Origin: Tengunoibacter tsumagoiensis
GTDB lineage: Bacteria; Chloroflexota; Ktedonobacteria; Ktedonobacterales; Ktedonobacteraceae
Length of the DNA stretch: 64,000 bases
Direction of reading: 5' to 3'
Assembly: GCF_003967535.1 (NCBI RefSeq)
Contig: NZ_BIFR01000001.1
Span: 49,493 to 113,492, forward strand
Position numbers and translations under genes: made by a program. Every line of letters starts with the position of its first letter. Position 1 is the stretch's first letter. Below, one piece after another: positions 27,994 to 36,654 of the stretch. The notes beneath the pieces are model-generated. The model ran no database searches and was not told the DNA's origin. It saw only the letters and a list, made by a program, of their open reading frames with translations.

Positions 27994-28127
27994 AAGGGTA
28001 AGGCCCTTGTCGATCAAGAGAGCTGACCAGCTGGCTCTTTCAACAACCAGGTGAACAGACCTCTTCATTCAAGCAAGAACGATCTATTCCAGGGGGCTGA
28101 TACCAGTCAGTCCCCAGCAGGAATGCA

Positions 28128-29039
28128 CTATTTTTGTGAGACAGATCCCAATGCTCCTAGCCCTTGCATAAAGTAGCGCTGGGCAAAGAAGAACAACAGG
28201 AGCGGGGGCAACATATACAGCAAGTTTGTCGCCATAAAATAGTTATATTGCGTATTAGCGACCCCGGCGAACTGACCCGCAAACGATCCCATACCGAGAG
28301 AGAGCGTAAATTTATCGTCAGATGTCAGATAGACCAGAGGGTTCAGGTAATCATTCCAGGAGGCCTGGAACGCCATAATCGCCATGGTCATCCAGACGGG
28401 CCGCGTCAACGGCACCATCACGCGCCAGAAGATAGACCAGTGTCCTGCTCCATCCAACTTGGCCGCCTCGTCTAACGAGAAAGGAATTGACATCGAGTAT
28501 TGTCTGAAGAGAAATATATAGAGTGGATTAGCTAACCAGGCTGGCAGAATCAACGGAAGCCAAGTATCATAAAAACCCAGGTTAATCGCCAATCGAACAA
28601 TCGGAAGGAGGCCAATCAAAGGTGGCACAAAGATACTTCCAATGAACACATAGAACCAGATCTGACGGCCAGGAAATTGGATTCGCGAAAGTCCATATCC
28701 CACTATCATCGAGCTGAGAACGCTCCCAACCGTGCTCAAGAGCGTAATAATCGCCGTGTTGAGAAAGAGTAACGGAAAATGGATCTGCTGTGGCCCCAGA
28801 ATAAAGTTTTCAAAGTGAAATTCTTTTGGGAAAAACTGCGGCGGCACCTGATGAATATCACCATTCCCCTTCAATGCAATGGACAGCATCCACAACAGCG
28901 GGAAAAGCATGGTCAGACTCAGCAGGGCACAGACACTATACCAGACAATTTTTCCCACCAGACTCAGACGCTCACGCCTCACCAGCGCTGGCGTTTTCTG
29001 ACCAGCCGTCAGAGGGGACGATGCAGGAAATAAGCTCAT
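28128..29039 (-). CDS. Carbohydrate ABC transporter permease (MalG type)
   Basis: A 303-residue inner-membrane protein with six predicted helices. The EAA loop that docks the ATPase reads DEAAKLDGAGHWSIFWRVMVPLTRP, the MalG-type form. The N-terminal 25 residues are cytoplasmic and basic. AAGGA precedes ATG 29039, and the upstream permease gene ends 31 bp before it. It forms the translocation pore together with the MalF-type partner. Confidence 0.94.
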   Translation of the reverse strand: MSLFPASSPLTAGQKTPALVRRERLSLVGKIVWYSVCALLSLTMLFPLLWMLSIALKGNGDIHQVPPQFFPKEFHFENFILGPQQIHFPLLFLNTAIITLLSTVGSVLSSMIVGYGLSRIQFPGRQIWFYVFIGSIFVPPLIGLLPIVRLAINLGFYDTWLPLILPAWLANPLYIFLFRQYSMSIPFSLDEAAKLDGAGHWSIFWRVMVPLTRPVWMTMAIMAFQASWNDYLNPLVYLTSDDKFTLSLGMGSFAGQFAGVANTQYNYFMATNLLYMLPPLLLFFFAQRYFMQGLGALGSVSQK

Positions 29040-29070
29040 AGACCAGGTCCTTTCTATCTCTTACTGATGA

Positions 29071-30045
29071 CTAGTCAAGATTGTTGTCCGCGTAAACCCA
29101 CATAGAAGATGAGCGGAACGTTAAGGCTGTGACCACAAGAATGATCAGAAACAGAACCCAGACCTCAGCAGTGGCATAACCAATCTGAGGAAAAGCTCCT
29201 GAGAAGCCATCTTTATAAATCTTGTACATGAAGAGATCAGTGGCAAAATCAGGACCACCTTCAGTCAATAACTTGGGTTGAGCAAAAGCCTGGAAGGCCG
29301 CGGTGAGCTGCAAGACCAGTTGCAAGAACAGGATTGGAGAGATCATGCGCAAGGTAATACGCCAGAAGATACTGAGCGTCCCGGCACCATCGATCTTTGC
29401 CGCCTCGTAGATCTCATTGGGCACCGCCTGCAAGCCTGCCAGAAAGATAACCATACTCCCACCTACACCCCAGAGGCCAATAATGACCATGGCTGGCAAC
29501 GCCATCTGATCACTGCCAAGCCAGAGGCTCGTTGGCAGATGAAGAGTAGACAACAACATATTCGCCAGACCGAATGTAGGATCATAAATATATTTCCACA
29601 AGGTCAAGACTGCAACAACAGGTAAGACAACGGGAAGATACATAATCGTACGGAACAATTTCACGCCCGGAAATGTACGATTCAGGAGTAAAGCAAGCAA
29701 TAAACCTAAAACCAGAGTAGAGGGAACCGCTAAGAGGCCAAAGTAGGCAGTCGCTCGCAAAGAGGGCCAGAAAGCTGGATCTTTGGTAAAGAGGTATTGA
29801 AAGTTTTTTAGCCCCACCCAGGTCGGATCGTTCAGGCCATTCCAATTGGTAAAGGCATAATATCCTGAAAACACCAGCGGATAGCCAATAAAAAGCAGGA
29901 AGCCAAAAATCGCCGGGAAAATAAAGAGATACCCAGCAATGGTATCAGAGCTTCTCCAGCGCTTTACCGACCGTCTCTTGCGACCCGCTTTGACGGAGGT
30001 AGACTGGCGCTCAAGCTGCTGAACCCCATCAATCCGTGTCTCCAT
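29071..30045 (-). CDS. Carbohydrate ABC transporter permease (MalF/LacF type)
   Basis: A 324-residue permease beginning with a basic cytoplasmic tail (GRKRRSVKRW), then GYLFIFPAIFGFLLFIGYPL and six helices. The EAA loop is YEAAKIDGAGTLSIFWRITLRMISP. It is the first gene of the leftward operon, with AAGGTG ahead of ATG 30045. The divergent ROK regulator starts 375 bp away. Confidence 0.94.
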   Translation of the reverse strand: METRIDGVQQLERQSTSVKAGRKRRSVKRWRSSDTIAGYLFIFPAIFGFLLFIGYPLVFSGYYAFTNWNGLNDPTWVGLKNFQYLFTKDPAFWPSLRATAYFGLLAVPSTLVLGLLLALLLNRTFPGVKLFRTIMYLPVVLPVVAVLTLWKYIYDPTFGLANMLLSTLHLPTSLWLGSDQMALPAMVIIGLWGVGGSMVIFLAGLQAVPNEIYEAAKIDGAGTLSIFWRITLRMISPILFLQLVLQLTAAFQAFAQPKLLTEGGPDFATDLFMYKIYKDGFSGAFPQIGYATAEVWVLFLIILVVTALTFRSSSMWVYADNNLD

Positions 30046-30116
30046 TGAACACCTTCTCTCAAATAGTGACCGCTTTTCTCCACACCAGACGCGTCAACGC
30101 TCTCAGGTTAGCGCTC

Positions 30117-30142
30117 ACTTATTTAATTTACTAAATTTACTT
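30117..30142. promoter_or_regulatory. Candidate ROK-repressor operator
   Basis: AATTTACT occurs twice, 9 bp apart (30125-30132 and 30134-30141). The first copy is part of a 13-bp palindrome AATTTA-C-TAAATT at 30125-30137. It lies just downstream of the predicted -10 of the permease operon, where a repressor would block transcription. ROK/XylR-type operators are AT-rich palindromes of this kind. Confidence 0.45.
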
Positions 30143-30149
30143 GATTGCA

Positions 30150-30179
30150 AGCTTACCATAGCAGAACTTATTTCGTCAA
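30150..30179 (-). promoter_or_regulatory. Candidate promoter of the sugar-uptake operon
   Basis: On the minus strand TTGACG (30174-30179), an 18-bp spacer and TAAGCT (30150-30155) preceded by TGG give a plausible sigma-70 promoter about 105 bp ahead of the first permease gene. Confidence 0.45.
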
Positions 30180-30420
30180 GTGGTGAGCAGAACAATTTCT
30201 TTGTTTGCTAAAAAATCGAAAAAAGATGCTTATTTTAACGGATTTGCTCATTGTAAGTCCCAATATGTCCAGTAAAAGTCTGTCTTACTTCCTCTATCTT
30301 CCTGTTTACGGCTAATACAGTTCATAACTACCTTGACGCATAGCACAGTCTATGTTAATCTTCTTCTGAAGGTTCTCCCCAACACTAGACTAAATAAATT
30401 CATTAAAAAAAGAGAAACGT

Positions 30421-31674
30421 ATGAACACAACACGTGCAGGAAGCAAAGGGCTTATCCGCGATATGAATCGTAGCCGCGTGCTCAATATTATTGCCAGCCA
30501 CGGTCCGATCTCGCGGGTAGAGGTTGCACGTCAGAGTGGTCTGACTGCGGCAACTATTACGAACATTATGAATGACTTTATTAATGCTGATCTGGTCTGG
30601 GAGACTGCTACAGAGGAATCAAGCGGAGGCCGCCCACCAATCCTTCTACGCATCAATCCATCGGCTGGCTATGTGATTGGTGTTAAGTTGCGCGAGTATA
30701 AGGTTATCGTGGTTCTCTGTGATCTCGAATGTCATGTCCTCTATCAAACCGAATCGCCTCTCCCAATTGATGCTCAACCGTATCAGGTCGTTGATATTAT
30801 CGCAGCTGACTTTGAGAAGTGTCTCCATGAGAATCAGATCAATCATCAGGATGTGCTGGGAATGGGGGTTGGGGTCTCAGGTCTGGTTGATGAGAAGCGC
30901 GGTATCCTGCGCTATTCCAATTTCTTTCGCTGGCAGAATGTTGAGTTGGGTCCAGCTCTTGAGTTTAAGACACGCGTTCCCGTTATTATCGAAAACGATG
31001 TCAATATGCTGACGCTTGCTGAATATCAATATGGCTCTGGCCGTATCTCATCCACCTGTATTCTCGTCAGTATTGGACATGGCGTTGGTATGGGTCTGAT
31101 CATTGGTGGCGAGCTTTTTCGGGGAGCCTATGGGTCGGCAGCAGAGTTTGGGCATATTACTATGGATAGCTCTCCCACTGCTCCCCCATGCACATGCGGC
31201 AAACGTGGCTGCCTCGAAGCAATTATCTCCGATTATGGCATTATCTATGCCGCACTGGGAGGAGAGCTGGGCTTTTCTGATGAACAATTGATGCAGACGC
31301 TCATCAATCGTGCCCGCACTGGTGATACTCAGATCCAGGCCATTTTTCAGCGAGCCGGAGAGGTCCTGGGCATTGCATTGGCAAATCTTGTCAATCTCTT
31401 CGATCCTGCTCAGATTCTGATTGCCGGGGAAGGTCTGCGCGACGAAGACTTACTCCTGAAGCCCGCAAGAGCTATGATCCCACAGCATACCTTTGGACAT
31501 ATTCGCACCGATGTTCCTCTCATCACTGTTCCGTCTGATAATCGGCGCTGGGCCCAGGGGGCCGCTAGCGTCTTCTTGCATGAGGTCTTTCGCCCACCAA
31601 TCTATGAAACGGGGAAGATACTTCCGATTGATAACCTGTTACAACGCGCCCATACACGAACGCGAAAAAAATAA
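30421..31674 (+). CDS. ROK-family transcriptional regulator (NagC/XylR/Mlc type)
   Basis: A 417-residue protein. The N-terminal winged helix (SRVLNIIASHGPISRVEVARQSGLTAATITNIM) is followed by a ROK sugar-kinase-like domain: GVGVSGLVDEKRG, ENDVNMLTLAE, and GELFRGAYGSAAEFGHIT. The zinc-binding CTCGKRGCLEA motif is intact. A kinase-type Asp in the NDVN motif is retained, but with the DNA-binding domain a regulatory role is favoured. It is divergent from the permease operon, and by family precedent represses it until the sugar binds. A weak promoter TTGACG-N17-TAATCT lies at 30333-30361. Confidence 0.93.
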   Translation: MNTTRAGSKGLIRDMNRSRVLNIIASHGPISRVEVARQSGLTAATITNIMNDFINADLVWETATEESSGGRPPILLRINPSAGYVIGVKLREYKVIVVLCDLECHVLYQTESPLPIDAQPYQVVDIIAADFEKCLHENQINHQDVLGMGVGVSGLVDEKRGILRYSNFFRWQNVELGPALEFKTRVPVIIENDVNMLTLAEYQYGSGRISSTCILVSIGHGVGMGLIIGGELFRGAYGSAAEFGHITMDSSPTAPPCTCGKRGCLEAIISDYGIIYAALGGELGFSDEQLMQTLINRARTGDTQIQAIFQRAGEVLGIALANLVNLFDPAQILIAGEGLRDEDLLLKPARAMIPQHTFGHIRTDVPLITVPSDNRRWAQGAASVFLHEVFRPPIYETGKILPIDNLLQRAHTRTRKK

Positions 31675-31815
31675 GCCCGACCACTTATGGTACTACCCAA
31701 TACTCCTAGAAAACCTTCTATGCCTATCTTACTCTCTCTAGACCAGTGTATACTTAACGCACAGTCCCTAAAATAGAGAGGGTTTTGCCAGTTGCCGAGG
31801 AGAGAGAGATAGGTC

Positions 31816-32643
31816 ATGCAAGTCACATCTGAACAGTCACAAGAGCAGGTTATTCAGGAATTACAGCGCCAGGTCGAAACATTGACGGCTGAAAACCTCC
31901 GATTGCAAGATCAACTGGCCCGCAAAGAGCAGTTTACTGCGATGATCGCCCATGAATTACGCGGTCCGCTTTCACCTATTATTAATTACGCTCAGATGCT
32001 CGCCCGACAGACAAAGTCGCTCCCGGCTGAACCCCAAAAAAATGCTCGTCAGGCGACAGCTATCCAACGAAATACGACGATTATTATTAGTCAGGCCCGC
32101 CGGCTCAGTCGACTGGTAAGCGATCTGCTGGATGCCTCACGGCTCACCTCCAATCAGTTCCGCCTCTTACGCGAGGACTGCGATCTTATGACTCTGGTAG
32201 AGGAGACTATCGAACAATTGCGCCCCGTCGCTCCTTATCACACGATTACGGTTGTCGGCCCCGATGAACCCATTATTGGCTATTGGGATGGCGGTCGACT
32301 TCAACAGGCTCTGGGCAATCTGGTCGATAATGCTGTCAAATATTCTGATGAACATACGACGGTGACGGTACATGTTCGCTTAGACAACGGACGAGTCCTC
32401 GTCAGCGTTCATAATCAGGGCGCTAGCATCCCTTCGGCAGATATGGGCCTGCTCTTCCAGCCCTATACACGGCTGGCTGCTACAAGCTCCCGCGAAGGTT
32501 CTGGCCTGGGGCTCTACATCACGAAATCTATCCTTGAAGCTCATGATGGTACTTTACGTCTGGAGCCCAATAATGAGGAAGGGATACCTGAGGCGTCCAA
32601 AGGGACGACCTTTACTTTCGAGCTCCCTCTCACAAAAAAATAA
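31816..32643 (+). CDS. Orphan cytoplasmic sensor histidine kinase
   Basis: A 275-residue kinase with no membrane helix. The first 40 residues form a coiled coil (QELQRQVETLTAENLRLQDQ). The HisKA H-box is MIAHELRGPLSPI with His46; the ATPase domain shows DNAVKYSDEH (N box) and SGLGLYITKSILEAHDG (G2 box). The G1 motif is degenerate (HNQGASIPSADMG, where D-G-G is usual), though the fold is clear. There is no sensor domain and no adjacent response regulator, so it probably works with partners encoded elsewhere. The coiled coil may join it to another sensor. Confidence 0.88.
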   Translation: MQVTSEQSQEQVIQELQRQVETLTAENLRLQDQLARKEQFTAMIAHELRGPLSPIINYAQMLARQTKSLPAEPQKNARQATAIQRNTTIIISQARRLSRLVSDLLDASRLTSNQFRLLREDCDLMTLVEETIEQLRPVAPYHTITVVGPDEPIIGYWDGGRLQQALGNLVDNAVKYSDEHTTVTVHVRLDNGRVLVSVHNQGASIPSADMGLLFQPYTRLAATSSREGSGLGLYITKSILEAHDGTLRLEPNNEEGIPEASKGTTFTFELPLTKK

Positions 32644-32677
32644 TTTTTCTGATCAGGCTCTGATATCACCACATACT

Positions 32678-32745
32678 GCAAAGCGCGATCTGTAGAACGG
32701 GGTCGTTTATTGATGACTACCTCCACTCTATAGATCGCCTTTTGC
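32678..32745 (+). terminator. Terminator-like hairpin after the orphan kinase
   Basis: Arms 32678-32696 and 32727-32745 match at 16 of 19 positions around a 30-nt loop, 35 bp past the kinase stop. Confidence 0.55.
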
Positions 32746-32981
32746 CCTCTCGAAAATTTTTATATCTTCTTTATCATAAGGCCGTATTTGCACGTATTGT
32801 TACGTAAATCTGATTATGCAAGGTTTATTCTTCTCAAGAAACATTCTGCCTAGATGCATGCTTATAAATACTTTTTGGCTATAGATAATAGGTGTATTCT
32901 TTTGTTTGCCATAATTCTATTATACTATGTTTGTTATTATCTTGCCGAAAGTGCGGCTGCAATTAGAGAAAGAGGTAGGGA
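32746..32981. other. AT-rich leader of the first tandem secreted protein gene
   Basis: This 236-bp stretch, part of a 338-bp gap, is AT-rich and has no open frame of note. Candidate -10-like TATACT occurs near 32932, but a good -35 is not seen. Confidence 0.35.
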
Positions 32982-34388
32982 ATGTACGTAGTGAGGGGAA
33001 AATATATTTTTGTGGTCTTATATTGTCTTGGTTCGCTTATCGTTGGGAAATTTCTTGTTGAAATAACATTGCTTGTGTACAATCCACCACAACCAATACA
33101 GATAACCAATGAGTCGGTACTTTCCACAAACTCACCATCTCAAACAACGCTACTTGCTCAACAGATGCCTTTTAATGCTCAACAAGTAGAATTTGATCTG
33201 CTAAACAATATTAAACAATTTGGCGTCAATAGCGACCCTCATCTGAACAATGGGCTTGGCGGGTTATGGGTCAACTGGCGCTATGGAAGTTCGCCTCTTC
33301 AGACCAATATCAATGGTACTGGACAGACCGATGGGGCAGAGGGCATCTCCTTACGTCATGACGATCTCACCGACCTCCGCTATCTCCATAACCTCTGGTC
33401 GTATAAACATGCCTATCCTCACGAAACTACCTTCGATAAAGAGCTTAACCGCTTTACCAAAATTATTCGGCAAGAATTTACTGGAACAGAGAACGAACGT
33501 GGCTGGATCTACAATGTATTTATGAATCTTTACACTTTATCTCACGATCAATTCTATCTCGATACAGCGCTTAATCTCATTCAGGGTTACGCCGAACACT
33601 TCCAATCACAGGTAGGAATGATCTTCAAGATAAATGCCAAGCATCCTCATGGTACCTATCGGGTTGACTACGCGATTGAACAGGCCTGCGATCTGATTGA
33701 GGCTGGCACTCAATTTCATCAATCAGAGTGGGTTGCCAAAGGCTATAGTGTCCTGTCCTTTGTCTACAATCACGCTTATATCGCACGATACAATACTTTT
33801 GCAACCCAGATGGAAGATGTGCTCAATCGTGATGGGTCAGTCAACGCTCACGAAACCTTTTACGTAGGCTATAGCAATCAATATCTGGTTCATGGCAATC
33901 ATATGCAGATGGGAGGGATGAGCCAGATCATTGTTTCCTTACTACAGGCTTACGCGATAACACAAAAGAACGCTTTGCTCGATAAAGCTACTTCTCTGCT
34001 CGATCAATTAATCAGCCCTACAAGCGGCTTACAGATGTGGGATCAACAGAATGGAGGCTATTTCTTCTCGGCCAATTTCTCTGGCTCAACTGCTAGTGAG
34101 CCAGGTACCTTAACGGTGGATAGAAATCGGAAGGAGGCCGGACGTCAGTCAATTATGTTGCAGACTTTTCACCTGGCAAATAAGTTTACTCGCAATAAAT
34201 ACAAGGATATGGAGCAAAAAATGCTCCTGGTAGCCCTTCATCATATCTATGATCCCAATGTTCATGGGGTTCACTATATGGTGCGAGCAGATTGGAGCCC
34301 TGTGAAATTTACGAATGGCACTCCAGATACGGTGAGTACTTCTGAAGCTATCGGTGCAGAACTTGAAAGCCTTTTCTCTGTCCAATAA
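32982..34388 (+). CDS. Secreted/membrane-anchored protein of unknown function, tandem paralogue A
   Basis: A 468-residue protein with an N-terminal hydrophobic helix (residues 8-32) that acts as a signal anchor. The outer domain of about 400 residues is rich in aromatic residues and helix-forming repeats, suggesting an (alpha/alpha) toroid like sugar epimerases and lyases. Striking segments shared with the next gene are GGLWVNWRYG, PLQTNINGTGQTD, LRHDDLTDLRYLHNLW, NERGWIYNVFMNLYTLSHD, and RKEAGRQSIM. Conserved Arg, Asp, His and Trp residues in these segments look like an active-site lining. I do not recognise the family with confidence. GAGGTAGGG precedes the ATG. Confidence 0.75.
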   Translation: MYVVRGKYIFVVLYCLGSLIVGKFLVEITLLVYNPPQPIQITNESVLSTNSPSQTTLLAQQMPFNAQQVEFDLLNNIKQFGVNSDPHLNNGLGGLWVNWRYGSSPLQTNINGTGQTDGAEGISLRHDDLTDLRYLHNLWSYKHAYPHETTFDKELNRFTKIIRQEFTGTENERGWIYNVFMNLYTLSHDQFYLDTALNLIQGYAEHFQSQVGMIFKINAKHPHGTYRVDYAIEQACDLIEAGTQFHQSEWVAKGYSVLSFVYNHAYIARYNTFATQMEDVLNRDGSVNAHETFYVGYSNQYLVHGNHMQMGGMSQIIVSLLQAYAITQKNALLDKATSLLDQLISPTSGLQMWDQQNGGYFFSANFSGSTASEPGTLTVDRNRKEAGRQSIMLQTFHLANKFTRNKYKDMEQKMLLVALHHIYDPNVHGVHYMVRADWSPVKFTNGTPDTVSTSEAIGAELESLFSVQ

Positions 34389-34404
34389 GTTTGAGACCTT
34401 ACGT

Positions 34405-34446
34405 TGCCTCTTCCTTTTTAAAAGGGAAGAGGCATTTTCTTTTTTG
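34405..34446 (+). terminator. Intrinsic terminator between the tandem paralogues
   Basis: TGCCTCTTCC (34405-34414) pairs with 34425-34434 around an A/T loop, followed by TTTTCTTTTTT. A textbook intrinsic terminator. Confidence 0.9.
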
Positions 34447-34528
34447 TACGTTCGTAGTATTGTGTTTAACAAGATTATAGCCTTATTTGAAAAGATGGAG
34501 GTACTTCTTACACTTTTTTGAAGATTTC

Positions 34529-34557
34529 TTGACAAATTACTTATTCACGGTGATTAT
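34529..34557 (+). promoter_or_regulatory. Promoter of the second tandem paralogue
   Basis: TTGACA (34529-34534), 17-bp spacer, GATTAT (34552-34557). With the terminator upstream this shows that the two paralogues are transcribed separately. Confidence 0.55.
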
Positions 34558-34613
34558 ACTATGGTCAAAGGTTGGTTTTTGTGAATGAGATATGGTAAGG
34601 GGGATAGAATAGA

Positions 34614-35990
34614 ATGCGAATAGTAACAACAAACCGCTTGATAACAGGGATTTTACTCTGCTGCACGCTTCTACTCGGTGGGTGCTCGTGGTTCGGCAAT
34701 AGCTCAACACCATCGCCGAGCAGTCATCACTCTGCAACTCCGATCGTTGAAGGTTCTCATACTATTGAGACTGGTGATATCCATAACGCTGAACTGGATC
34801 TCTTGCTTAATATCAAAACTAATGGATTCAATAATGACTCCAGCATCAATGATGGACTGGGTGGGCTCTATATCAACTGGCGCTATGGAACACAGCCGCT
34901 TCAGACGAATGTTAATGGCACAGGTGAAACCGATGATGTAAGCGGCCAGCCTCTACGCCATGATGCGCTGACAGATCTTCGCTATCTGCATAATCTCTGG
35001 CTCTATACGGTTCAGAATCCTGGCGATAAACAGTTTGATTCAGACCGCGAACGCTTTACTAAAATTGTGCAGATGGAATTTAAAAACTCCCACAATGAGA
35101 GAGGCTGGCTCTATGATGAGTTTATGGACCTTTATAATCTCTCTCATGACTCTTTTTATCAAGAGACGGCTCAAAGCCTGGCGGCCAGCTATGCAAAAAA
35201 TTTTGATCCAACGGTCGGCTCGATCTATAAAACAAGCGCGAATGCTCAAGGCTCATATCGAGTTGATCTCACATTGGAGTCAGGCTGCGCTCTGGTAGAA
35301 GCTGGTACGCAATTTAATCATCCCGATTGGATACAGGATGGAATAAGCACGATCAATTTCATCTACTCCCACGCCTATATTCCTCAATATCATACCTTTC
35401 CAAGCCAGATGAATAATGTGCTTACTTCCGACCATACAGTCAATCCGCAAGAGGCTTTCTTTAATGGTCGCACAAAAAACTATACCGTCAATGGAGATCA
35501 GCTTCAGTTGGGGAATATCAGTCAGATGATTGTCTCGTTGCTAGATACCTATCAGGTAACGCAGAACCAGGATTTTTTGCAGAAGGCTACAGATCTGCTG
35601 GATCCACTCACCAATACGAATAATAGTCTTGGTCTATGGGATCCGACCAATGGTGGATACTTCTTTTCTGTAAAATTCCAGGGAGATTCACCCACAAACG
35701 CTGGTCCATTAGCGGTGGTGACAACACGCAAGGAGGCCGGGCGTCAGGCAATTATGCTTATGGCCTTCCATCTCGCGAATAAGTTTACGAACAATAAGTA
35801 TCAGGAGATGGAGAATCTTATGCGCGCTGTTTCGCTTCAGCATATCTATGTACCGTCCGTTCATGGTGCGCTTTATCTTGTGAATGCAGACTGGAGTACA
35901 CAGAAATTTAAAAATGGCACTAACAACGATATGGTCACGACCGAGGCAATGGGAGCCTTACTAGAAAGCCTCTTTTACCTTAATCGCTAA
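34614..35990 (+). CDS. Secreted lipoprotein of unknown function, tandem paralogue B
   Basis: A 458-residue lipoprotein: signal peptide, lipobox LLGGC (Cys24), a short Ser/Pro linker, and then the same outer domain as the preceding gene. The two are clearly homologous along their whole length (for example GGLYINWRYG, PLQTNVNGTGETD, LRHDALTDLRYLHNLW, NERGWLYDEFMDLYNLSHD, RKEAGRQAIM), so this is a tandem duplication. One copy is anchored by a helix, the other by lipid. The retained motifs argue that both are functional. A polysaccharide-active enzyme of the outer surface is a guess from fold and residue content. AAGGGGG lies ten bases ahead of the ATG. Confidence 0.78.
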   Translation: MRIVTTNRLITGILLCCTLLLGGCSWFGNSSTPSPSSHHSATPIVEGSHTIETGDIHNAELDLLLNIKTNGFNNDSSINDGLGGLYINWRYGTQPLQTNVNGTGETDDVSGQPLRHDALTDLRYLHNLWLYTVQNPGDKQFDSDRERFTKIVQMEFKNSHNERGWLYDEFMDLYNLSHDSFYQETAQSLAASYAKNFDPTVGSIYKTSANAQGSYRVDLTLESGCALVEAGTQFNHPDWIQDGISTINFIYSHAYIPQYHTFPSQMNNVLTSDHTVNPQEAFFNGRTKNYTVNGDQLQLGNISQMIVSLLDTYQVTQNQDFLQKATDLLDPLTNTNNSLGLWDPTNGGYFFSVKFQGDSPTNAGPLAVVTTRKEAGRQAIMLMAFHLANKFTNNKYQEMENLMRAVSLQHIYVPSVHGALYLVNADWSTQKFKNGTNNDMVTTEAMGALLESLFYLNR

Positions 35991-36009
35991 TTAATGCCCG
36001 TGTAACCCT

Positions 36010-36119
36010 GTCGCTTTTCCTCTGTTGCAGCTCCACTCTGGTCACTCCGCCATAGCTCAATGGGAAAGGATGTTATGGAGGGGCTGGCATGGTGGAGGAG
36101 CACGATTTGGAAGGAGACG
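36010..36119 (+). repeat. Palindromic repeat element, copy 1 (degenerate)
   Basis: Shares with copies 2-4 the order GTCGCTT, TTTCCTC, CCACTC, ATAGCTCAA, GGAAAGGATG, TATGGAGGGGC, ATGGTGGAG, CACGATTTGGAAGGAGAC. The inner stem ATAGC/GTTAT is weakened and the outer arms are shortened. Confidence 0.65.
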
Positions 36120-36170
36120 CCCTACTTGTCTTGTCATATTATGATCTTTTTCACATATAAAATATGTTCA

Positions 36171-36328
36171 AGTAGGGAAAGTCGCTTGTCTCTTTCCTCT
36201 CTTCCAACTCCGCTCGGTGAGCCCCTCTATAGCTCAAGTGGAAAACGGAAAACGGGGAAAGGATGCTATGGAGGGGCAACCATGGTGGAGGGGCACGATT
36301 TGGAAGGAGACAAGCTACCTTCCCTACT
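36171..36328 (+). repeat. Palindromic repeat element, copy 2 (best preserved)
   Basis: 158 bp with 22-bp terminal inverted arms (36171-36192 against 36307-36328, 20 of 22 matching). Nested stems include GCCCCTC-ATAGC against GCTAT-GAGGGGC. No reading frame of note. The layout resembles a MITE or REP-like element, or a long RNA hairpin. Confidence 0.75.
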
Positions 36329-36425
36329 GCTTTTGTCGAATCGCGCACGAAAACAAATATCATACAATTTTAAGTAGATACCGTCTTGATTGTCAAGAGG
36401 AAACGTGACCAATTTTTCTTGTTGA

Positions 36426-36563
36426 CCTGTTTTTCCTTCGTTTCTGACAGGCTGAAAGCCTAACCGAAGCCCGCAACTGGCGTCAAGGCCACTGCGTTTT
36501 CCCTTGACACCAGCTGCGGCTTCGGTTGACCATTGCCTGCCTCAGAAACGAAAGAAAAACAGG
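36426..36563. repeat. 138-bp near-perfect hairpin
   Basis: Outer arms 36426-36447 and 36542-36563 pair at 21 of 22 positions. Inside, AACCGAAGCC (36462-36471) pairs with 36518-36527, and the stem continues through CTGG-GTCAAGG against CCTTGAC-CCAG. Nearly the whole segment folds on itself. It has no coding potential. Confidence 0.8.
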
Positions 36564-36587
36564 CCTGCTGGAGCCCACACCGATGTG

Positions 36588-36616
36588 CAAGAGCGTCGAA
36601 AACCACGACGCTCTTG
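36588..36616 (-). terminator. Terminator after the IS110 transposase
   Basis: CAAGAGCGTCG (36588-36598) pairs perfectly with 36606-36616, loop 7 nt, 38 bp past the transposase stop. Confidence 0.7.
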
Positions 36617-36654
36617 TTGAGCAATACGAGGAACGATGTGCCTGGATCGAGCTG

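Noticed and set aside
36060..36408. Short open frames inside the repeat cluster
   Set aside because: They follow the repeat sequence itself and change frame between copies, so they are not conserved as protein.
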